Origin: Cyprinodon diabolis
Lineage: Eukaryota; Chordata; Actinopteri; Cyprinodontiformes; Cyprinodontidae
DNA: 64,000 nt
Assembly: GCA_030533445.1 (NCBI GenBank)
Contig: CM060062.1
Location: forward strand, 1,710,456 to 1,774,455
Direction of reading: 5' to 3'
Shown here: positions 56,039 to 64,000 of the stretch, piece by piece
How positions within the stretch are numbered: position 1 is the stretch's first letter
Layout: the number at the start of each line of letters is the position of its first letter
Program-made: the position numbers and the translations under genes
Notes under the pieces: generated by a model
Seen by the model: only the letters and a program-made list of their open reading frames with translations
Told to the model about the DNA's origin: nothing
The model's database searches: none

Positions 56039-56559
56039 ATTTATTTTAGTCTGCATATTTCATATATTAAATCCTCAAAATACAGATTAGACCAAAAATC
56101 TGATGAATTTCATGGAGATTAAACTTTAAGTACCAAGTATCATGCAGCAGATTAGTCAAATGGTGTCGTTTTCTCTAGGATGTGCTGCAGGGAAAATAAA
56201 TATTTAATCATGAATGCTTTTTATGTATTTAAGCCTGATTAGTTATTTTGGTAGTGGGCTAATATGGAGCCTAGGCAGGAATTCAAATGAAGAAACTTGT
56301 TGCTTTCCTTCATCCACCTGCGTCACAGCCAATCAGCTTTGACCCACAAATCCACAAAAGCCAATCGGCATCCAAAGTTTATCTTAAAAGGCCTCCGATA
56401 CGCACCTGTCTGCTCCTGTGGGCAGGTGGTGGATGCGCTGTGACGTCATTCAGATGACCCCGTTTCATCCCCCCTCCAGCCCCTCCTCCACCATCGTAGC
56501 TAAAGCTTCATCAGAGCGTCATTCCTCCCGGACTCTTACTGCGTTCCCTGTCCCATCTT

Positions 56560-56670
56560 AACTGGTCCAACAGAAGACCACCATGTTGAGCCTGGTCCTG
56601 CCAGAGATTTCTTCCCAACGGGGAGTTTTTCCTCTCCACTGTCGCTTCATGCTTGCTCATCATGGACAGG
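56560..56670 (+). repeat. Family A repeat, fragment A4
   Basis: 'gagcctggtcctgccagaga' and 'gggagtttttcctctccact' with 'gtcgct'. Only the middle of the family is present. Confidence 0.65.
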
Positions 56671-58249
56671 TTCTCTCAACCTGTGTTATCCAAGCTGGAC
56701 TTCCATCTTGCAGGAAGTGAAGCTCTAGTATCAGCTCACGCAGTCCACTGGATCTCCCCATAAAGCTCTCCAACCAGCAGTCTACAGACTGACCAACTTC
56801 ATCTATCTCTACTCCACCACCAGTTTCAGGCCTGGGGGGGGGAAACAGCCCCGTTCTTTGCTCCTGTTCATGATCATCCTCAGTTGAACTTCCGCCTAGG
56901 CTCCATATGCAGAGATGGTGAAGACATGAAGGACAGCGGATTTAACCAGTCAGATAAGCTGCATCATCTCTCAGAAAACACTTGGAGAGGTTTGAACAAT
57001 GCAGTGCTGATGATATTCATGCTATAGAAAGTCTTGCTAACATGCAAAAGGCTGAAATGTTGAAAATCAGAGATGTGTCTCAGCAGCTGATGACTCAGAT
57101 CAGCAAACAGTTTCAGGAGATGCATCAGTTTCTGAGAAGAAGAAAAAATGAGATAAAGAGTGAGCTGAAGCACAAGGAGGAAGATGGCATCAGGAAGATG
57201 ACAGAAGCTTCAGAGGCTATAGACATCAGTTTGACTGAGAGCAAAGAACTGAAGGAAAAAGTCACCTCTGCTCTGAAAATCACTGAACCTGTGATCTTTC
57301 TGAAGAGCTGGACATAGGAGAAGAAAACCGGGGCTCCAGAAGACGTGTTCAAGCCTAGAGGGAATGAGCTCCAGCTGGTGAAATCTTCACTCTCAATGGA
57401 GTCTTATGGAAGTCACCTGCAGTTCTTTGTGTGGAAGGAGATGCTTCGGGTCGTGCATCCACGGGCAGAGCTGCAACAGTTAGGATGTGGTTGTAGCTGA
57501 TGATGGGAGAAGTTTGTTCTGTTAACCCAGAACCAACCAAGCCTGAGGATTCAACTTTGGTTCCTCCTCAGCCCAGCGTTCTCCTTTGGTTCAACTTCAG
57601 CTTTTGATTCCTCACTATATGTGGGATCTGCTCCTGGACTTTTTGGCAACACAAACCCCACTAACACTAAACCTAGAGTGGACTTACACACTGCATGCAG
57701 TGCTGGAGAGTTTGAGGCAGGACAGTATTACTGGGAAATTGAGGTTTGGAGCAGAGACTACTGGGAATTGTAGATAATGCACAACTTCCTGAAATATGAC
57801 GAAGAAACATACGCTGCCTGTGGCCCAAATGTCACCACAGCACTAGAGATAAAATACAGACCCAGAAAGATTGGCTCATCCAATAGCTCTGCTTCTATGA
57901 TGGAGACACTAAGAGCATTCATGCTGGGACTGCTGTCTTTGTGTACAAACCGCCGTCTGCAGTAATTAGCATCACCTGCAGGCGGACAGATTATAATCTG
58001 TGAGGGTTTGTTGGTACAGAACATCACTGTGGAACGATGAGCTACAGAACAGGCTGAAAAATACGGAAGCATCAAGAATTAATTAATGATACTATTTGTT
58101 TTCCCAAATATGCAATTTAAATTGGATTTATAGTTTCTGGCATTTAGTAAAATCATTGATCAGTATTTAAAGATTTTATAATGTTGCAGATCAAAAGAGC
58201 TAACAAACCCCATCATGGCCGCGCAGCTAAATCCCTGTAATCATTAATG

Positions 58250-58603
58250 CCAAATATCCATCCATCCATTTTCTGACACGCTTTATCCCTGCTGGGGTCG
58301 CAAGGGGTGCTGGTGCCTATGTCCAGCTGTACACCTTGGACAGGTCTCCAGTCCATCTCAGGGAAACACAGAGACAAACAACCAATCACACACACACCTA
58401 AGGAGAATTTAGAGAAGCAAATTAACCTAACAGTCATGTTTTTGGACTGTGGGAGGAAGCTGGAGTACCCGGAGAGAACCCATGCAAGCACAGGGAGAAC
58501 ATGCACACTCCATGCAGAAAGACCCCGGGCCAGGAATCGAACCTGGAACCTTCTTGCTGCAAGTCAGCAGTGATACCCACTGCTTCGTTACTGTGCCATT
58601 ATT
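58250..58603 (-). repeat. tRNA-derived SINE, minus orientation
   Basis: Read on the minus strand it starts GGCACAGTAACGAAGCAGTG with an A-box-like TGGGTATCAC and a B box GGTTCGATTCC about 35 bases later (internal RNA polymerase III promoter). A conserved body follows ('ggactgtgggaggaagctgg' on the plus strand), ending in GGATGGATGGA. The tail implies mobilisation by a partner LINE. Confidence 0.8.
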
Positions 58604-60429
58604 GGAAAATGTTACCTAGAATATTTACTATTAAAGTTTGATTTAAGTTTGATTTAATGTTACTACTAGACTCCTGCAACATAGAGTTATGTTCAAATAT
58701 AGATATATCCACTAGAGGTGGTAGTTTACTCTGTTCTATCTTACATAATTTATCTGCTATTAAAAGTTGTTTTCAAAACTTTTATCTAAAATGGATTTGC
58801 AGAAATGTTCGTTTTGCCAAAAAATAGTTTATAATCATTTTATTATTTAGAATAGAATAGAAAATCCCTTTATTATCCCACAGTGGGCTAATTGTAGCGT
58901 TAAAGCAGCAGATTATGGACTTTAAGGTGTATAAAAATAACATATTTTTATTAATTACTTTCATTTAGTCATCATTTTAAGTAGCCTTTTTATGAAACAT
59001 GTTTTAATGGTATTGTGTAATTTCTGGGACAGCTAAGTTTTACTTTTACTGTGGTAAAAGTACTGCCACAGTATATAAAAATGTATCGGCTCCCTTTACA
59101 CTTTAGCCACCAGAGGGCAGCAAACCCCAGTATATGTATACCTACTGTGCTCTAGTGTAAATGGGACTCAGCAAAAAGAAATAATTGATTAAAATATTAC
59201 AATGACTAAATATTATGAAAAGTATTAGCCTGGGATTTTAGAATATAAAAAAAATTCTACAATGATTTTTACCTTCTTTTCTCAGTGAACACAGAACATT
59301 GACATTGGTTTGTTTTTTAACCAGGTGTATTTTTTACATGGTTTGTGATGGACTGGCAACCCTTCCATCATTGGCGATAAGTAACAGGTTAATTCTACAG
59401 GTTTTCAATTTTCAGCACTTTTTTAAAATATTGATTTGCATAGACGGCTCGCTCTTTTGTCAACAATAACAGCGGTTTGACCAAAAACTATACAAATATT
59501 GATCCTGTTACATTCGGTTTCATGACACCCGGTAAAAAGAGTAGAGACGCCCTTCAGAGGAAAGATCAGCTTTTTCCTTTGCTAATATAATATGGAGCTC
59601 TATGTACATACTTCTTTGTGGAGGGGTCTCATTGTAACTTGATGTATGCGGTAAGCTATTTCATTTGTTAATCAAGGAATTGCTGCCTGGTTAACCCTGA
59701 TTAATACCCACTGAGCAGCTATCTAAGGTGGATGGTCCATGGATGTGAGCCAGCAGCACCATCTACTCATTAATCAAAGCGGAGGCTGCTGTCTAGTTAG
59801 CATTCATCATAGACTGTATTATGATATTCTATGATATTCTGGTGATTCAGTGTGAGACAATGTGTGCTCTGGTGTGTGTATGTGTGCTGCGCTGGCCTGG
59901 ACAGAAAGGGAACGGGGTCTGAAAGGGTTAGAGGAATCGATGTGTGCTGAGGGGAAAGGCTGTTCTCAGCAGTAAGGGGTCCTGGGCTCAGTAATCAAGT
60001 CTTTCTCTGCAGAATTAATGAGAGGCCATTCCGTGCCATCAGGAGATCTGTTGAATTCTGGCCTAACAACGGACCAAACAAGGATAATGCTGGAACAGGG
60101 GGTCCAAAGGTGACATCATTAGTATGATTAGCTGGTGACAGTCAGGTGGCCCCTTTTGTTGGCTATGTGACAACTTCAGTTATATGATGTAAAATAAAAA
60201 AATGACAGCCTGGTATGAATTATGCCAATAATATAATAAATGATCACATGCTGCAAAGTGCAAATATGCTGTTTCTTTATTGTTTTGCAGATCTGAATAA
60301 TGAGAGATATTTCTGTTTAGGGTTGACATGGTGTCTGAAAAGGAATCCCGTAAATAAGGGTACAGGAAATTACTCCCTATGGCCCCTGGTTTTCAAAACA
60401 ATACAACCTACATTCCTACAGTAGCAGTC
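58604..60429. other. No gene seen
   Basis: AT-rich; includes a SINE/LINE tail fragment at 58849-58905 ('ccctttattatcccacagtg'). No ORF with motifs. Confidence 0.4.
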
Positions 60430-60720
60430 ATTTACAAAGTCCTTTTGCAGTCAAAAGCCAGCTGAATGGCAGCCCACTTCCCTGCAACTCCCAGCTGAAT
60501 CCCCTCCAACTTCCAGCCACTGGCCTTCTCCTGGGCGTGAATATTTTTTACTCTGACTCCACCCTTTCACTGAATTACAGGGTCTGACCAGGAGATGGCA
60601 CTTCTCTTTAGATCTTAATGTCCACAAATCATGAAAGAAAGAATATTTTAGTACAAAGATTGATGCTTAAAAAGGAATTGCAGGGGACCAGCAAAGGAAC
60701 AGCAAAAGGCCCATCAAGGA
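60430..60720 (+). repeat. Dispersed repeat, empty-site paralogue of 6013-6980
   Basis: Contains 'cccacttccctgcaactccc' uninterrupted, the pre-insertion state of the element at 6070-6613. Confidence 0.85.
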
Positions 60721-61600
60721 AAGTGGGGACATTTTTAATGGCTACTACAGTACCTGCCTGCCTGCCTATGCATGTATACATGCATGCAGGCATGATGTGA
60801 AAAATGACATATGACTCACTCTATCCCCATAAGCTTGTGCACATAAGTTGATGCTGCATAAGCATGAAGTGAGTTTTAATCTTTTATAAACATCTTTTAA
60901 TCCACACAGCAATCACTGACTTTATCTAGCATACCATCATGTGGTGTTACTCATAAGAAAAACTGAAAATAAATTTGTTCAATACATTTACTATAGATGA
61001 AATATATTTGTGTTTAGAAGCATTGCCTGGTGTTCTGCCTTTATGTGTTTCCTGTTTCAGTTGAGGAGTTTTAAGCTGCTTTATGCAGCACAAGGAGATC
61101 TGAGCTTAACTCAGAGTCGTCTTTAACCAGCATGATCCAACATGTAGGATAGTACCATGGTCACAGTATGGCATTCAGAGCATCGCCAGAGAAGCAGGGG
61201 TTTGCAGCTCCCCCTGATGGACAACAGAAGTAACACATTCCACCAAAGGTCTTCTTTTGCATGGAACAGTTTTGTTCATATTATCTAGAGTTAATTAGAT
61301 TAAAGTTAAAATCTATGTTAGTAGCTATAGATAGACAATGCTGTAAAAAAGACACTGACTATTAAACTGGATATCAGATGATCTATGAAAAATACTAGAA
61401 CTCTAAAAGTATTCACACTTCTGTATTTATAACAAAATGAAACAGAATCAATAATCTTTTTGTGTTTTCACTGACATTAACTATTTTCTTTACATATAAC
61501 TGTTATTTTCATTATAGAATTTTAAAAGTTATTTCCTTCCATTTAACAAAAACTTAGTTTTACTTTAGTACTAAACTGTACTAAACTGATCAGGGCAGTA
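60721..61600. other. No gene seen
   Basis: AT-rich, non-coding by eye. Confidence 0.35.
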
Positions 61601-61850
61601 CACAGACTGCCCTGGTTAAGGTGTTAAATGACATCTGTCTAAATTCAGACTCTGGAAGAGCTGATTTTATCAGAGCGTCTGGAAAACTGGGTCGGCCTTT
61701 CTGGTGCAGCACTGGACTGGTTTAAATCCTACCTGAAGGACAGGGACTTCTATAGGGAACTTTAAATCAGAACCAGAAAAATCAAATGTGGGGTTCCTCA
61801 AGGCTCCATTCTGGGGCCCCTCCTATTCAACATCTACATGCTCCTCTTAG
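61601..61850 (+). pseudogene. LINE reverse transcriptase fragment
   Basis: A degenerate reading includes a GVPQGSILGPLLFNIYM-like segment (about 61783-61840), the RT motif before the catalytic YADD box. Frames change several times. Only about 80 residues remain. Confidence 0.75.
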
Positions 61851-61914
61851 GTCAGATTATAGCAAACAACAACATCCCTTATCATAACAAAGCAGAAAAC
61901 ACAACTTTACACAG

Positions 61915-62190
61915 TACACATGTGGGGCCTTTCCATTGACTTCCATTCATTTCTAACTGATTTTTACAGCCTAACCGTGACCCTTACCTTGACCCTAACC
62001 ATTGCAGGTTGATACTTAACCCCAACCGAAACTCCATTCCCACTTTAGTCCTAAACATGAACCTTGACACAAAAACCACAATTTCCCTTGTGGGGTCCAG
62101 GCATCCGGCCCCACAATGAACAGTCGGCCCCCACAACAAGCTAATGTTTTTCAGAAAACGGGCCCCACAATGTATTAATAAAAGAGCACA
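61915..62190. repeat. Dispersed 'tggggcc ... gccccacaatg' repeat
   Basis: Pairs of GTGGGG / CCCCACAATG and a CCTAACCNTGACCCTAACC-like core, a non-coding repeat type often seen in fish. Function unknown. Confidence 0.45.
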
Positions 62191-62199
62191 CAAACACAT

Positions 62200-63139
62200 A
62201 GTAATCAGTACTGCAGGTCTGCATAGAAAATAGCAGAAAGACTTTTGCCAACATAGCCAACATTAAAGAACACATTGCTCCTGTTCTGGACTTCAGGTGT
62301 TTTTTTAACCCTTTGGTTGTTCCCTTATTGGAGCCCCTTTTTCCAGAACCTACTGGTCTTTCAATGGGATCATGTAGGTGCCACAGCAGTAGCTATACTA
62401 ATACTAACCTACCACACCAGTATATTTAAATGAATGCCAACAACAATAAACAACATTTTAAAATGTTCTGCAAAGTGTTTTAAATCAGTCCTAGCTGCCT
62501 TTATCCATGCTGGCTCAGATCCTGATGTTTGAAAAAGGAGGCAGGGAAAGTAGAATAAATCCTTAGCCTCGCTGCATGCAGTTAGCCTCGCTACATGAAG
62601 TTAGCCTAGCCTTGGAGCTAAATAATTCTATAAACCTGTCAATCAGAAGCACTTTCTATCAGACGACTGTGACGTCAGCGCTGTGGAGGGAGGTGGTAAG
62701 CAATTAAAGCTGCTTTCAGCTCTGGGTGCAGGAGAGCTGCTCCTCAGGATGCTCCTATCTTTAGCATTGCAGAGGAGCTGCTGATCATGGACAACTTTAA
62801 CCAGAGTCTATGGGGAAGATTTATGGAAATACGTCATCAATCCGACGACAAACGAAACAGCTTTACTCCTCATTAAAGATTAAATGTATAATTTAATTTA
62901 TTTCTAATTTATCTTGCACATCTAGAAAATGTATTATTTATTTTAAAATATTCAAATTTAATAATCAAATTTTTTTTTCTATTTTGTCTTAATCAAGGTC
63001 ATTGGGTGAGTGGGGTGGCGCCCTCTATTGGCCAGTGTTTTACAGTTTAAATGACTCTTAAAGGAAAAGTGTTGTCAGATTCAGAATTCAAACTTCTGAA
63101 AGTATTTTAAATATGGAATTATTACATCCTGTTAAATAA
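62200..63139. other. No gene seen
   Basis: Non-coding; 62570-62610 has three tandem GTTAGCCTCGCT(A/G)CATG-like units. Confidence 0.4.
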
Positions 63140-63975
63140 ATGGCTTGGCTGCAGGAAGAGGATTATGTGAGCATAAATGAGGCAACTCCTTCAAGCTATT
63201 TAAATTTTCACATACCCAGAAGTTCTGGGCGAGGAGGAGGAGTAGCAACAATCTTCCAGTCTGACTTACTGATTACTCCCAAAACAGTTAATACCTACAA
63301 CTCTTTTGAACATTTAACCCTTAATTTCCCTCATCCAAATTTCAAGACAAGAAAACCTCTTCTTTTTGTAACTTTGTATCGTCCACCAGGTCCTTACTCT
63401 GAATTTTTAGATGAGTTTTCAGAGTTCCTTTCTGATTTGGTATTAAATACTGACAGGGTCATCATAGTGGGAGATTATGTGAATAGTCTCACACATTCTC
63501 ATCTTCATACTTTGGATCTTGTGCTGACATACGGCATAGAATGTGAAGAAATAACAGTATTTCCTCACAACCCTGTCCTCTCTGACCACTTTCTAATAAC
63601 CTTCAGGATTACTTTAACAGAGTTCTCCTCCCCCAAAAGAAGGTTCAATTTAGCAGATCATTATCAGATAGTGCAGTTATACATTTTAAAGATTCTGCTT
63701 CACCTTCTCTCTCCTCTGTGTCGCTGAGCAGTGCTGCAGAGTGCAAAAGCATAGCTTATTCCCCTTCACAGGTTGATGATTTTGTTGATGGGGTTGCTAG
63801 TTCTCTGCGTACTGCCTTAGACAACGCAGCTCCTTTGAAAATGAAAACCGTTAAAAATAGAAAGCTTGCTCCTTGGTTTAATGCAGAGCTGCGTACTTTG
63901 GGCCGGATTTATCAAGATCCAATTTTGCGTGCAGTAATTTGCGCTCGGAAACTGGAATTTTGCGCGAGGGGCTGA
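63140..63975 (+). pseudogene. LINE ORF2 endonuclease region, 5' truncated and frameshifted
   Basis: The APE-type endonuclease of a non-LTR retrotransposon nicks target DNA to prime reverse transcription. The first ORF (63140-63727) has SSGRGGGVATIF, LLFVTLYRPPGPYSEF, a VIIVGDY motif (normally GDFN) and the end HTLDLVLTYG ... LSDHFLITF. Between GDY and SLTHSHLHTLDL about 40 residues typical of the domain are missing, an internal deletion. The reading shifts near 63720, and the linker ([23 protein letters not shown] ... PWFN) continues in the ORF from 63718. Homology seems to stop near 63905, before RT, where unrelated sequence follows. It resembles L2/Rex1-like fish LINEs. Confidence 0.8.
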
Positions 63976-64000
63976 ACCATGGTTTGCGGGTGATTTAACA

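Larger units (their letters stand above)
55005..58060 (+). pseudogene. TRIM pseudogene, paralogue of the 51.2 kb gene
   Basis: Fragments in the order RING (55165-55340), coiled coil (56982-57317) and PRY/SPRY (57330-57960). The RING needs a frame change (DLLCLS in one frame, NLPCGRSFC in another) and its last Cys pair is broken by a stop. The B-box is reduced to a short remnant before 56982. The coiled coil is open for 111 codons (SQQLMTQISKQFQEMHQFLR, very like the intact gene) and ends in TAG at 57315. SPRY keeps YYWEIEVWSRDYWEL, then a stop. A MITE (55878) and repeat A (56560) have inserted between the RING and the coiled coil. It represents a decayed tandem duplicate. Confidence 0.85.

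Noticed and set aside
61960..62010. Interstitial telomere repeat
   Set aside because: CCTAACC and CCCTAACC units are too few and irregular; part of a dispersed repeat.

Overview
The window looks like gene-poor, repeat-rich DNA from a ray-finned (teleost) fish. The evidence is the mix of elements: two fish-type Tc1 transposases, an R4/Rex6 (Dong-type) LINE with a C-terminal restriction-like endonuclease, a Ty3/Gypsy chromovirus with a short-LTR relative, several hAT families, and a tRNA-derived SINE with a GGAT tail. The only probable host coding gene is a two-exon TRIM (RING / B-box / coiled coil / SPRY) gene at 51.2-52.6 kb, of the kind that forms large tandem families in fish. The species cannot be fixed from the sequence.

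Layout. 0-1.2 kb: 3' part of a Tc1 element, cut by the window edge. 3.5-5.3 kb: a broken THAP-domain fragment between inverted repeats, split by a hAT element with a perfect 8-bp target duplication. 5.4-5.9 kb: a solo Gypsy LTR. 6.0-7.0 kb: a dispersed repeat holding a 544-bp element with a 9-bp duplication; its empty paralogue is at 60.4 kb. 8-17 kb: three copies of a hAT-derived element carrying the same 76-codon TTF-finger-like ORF (a fourth is at 49.7 kb), plus a candidate TTAA element at 10.5-12.2 kb. 19-23.5 kb: about 1.1 kb of sequence repeated in inverted orientation around a Gypsy integrase remnant. 24.0-28.3 kb: one old repeat hit by two LTR elements; one is a solo LTR, the other a non-autonomous Gypsy derivative whose pol is replaced by proline-rich minisatellite coding sequence. 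28.6-29.8 kb: a degenerate minus-strand LINE interrupted by a hAT remnant. 30-34.8 kb: a decayed endogenous retrovirus interrupted by an R4/Rex6 LINE with a long open ORF. 35.0-36.3 kb: an apparently intact Tc1 element. 39.6-45.4 kb: an almost complete Gypsy chromovirus with matching target duplications, about 1.3% LTR divergence and two lesions in pol. 51-58 kb: the TRIM gene followed by a same-strand TRIM pseudogene. 58-64 kb: a SINE, an old LINE fragment and a LINE endonuclease ORF running towards the right edge.

Most of the functional logic is transposition: autonomous-looking units (Tc1 at 35 kb, Gypsy at 40 kb) sit beside derivatives that keep only ends or part of a protein. No new cellular pathway is demonstrable. 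The best leads are the Gypsy derivative with repeat-coding sequence, a self-priming signature in the Gypsy leader, the THAP fragment between inverted repeats, and the hAT family that preserves a finger-domain ORF.
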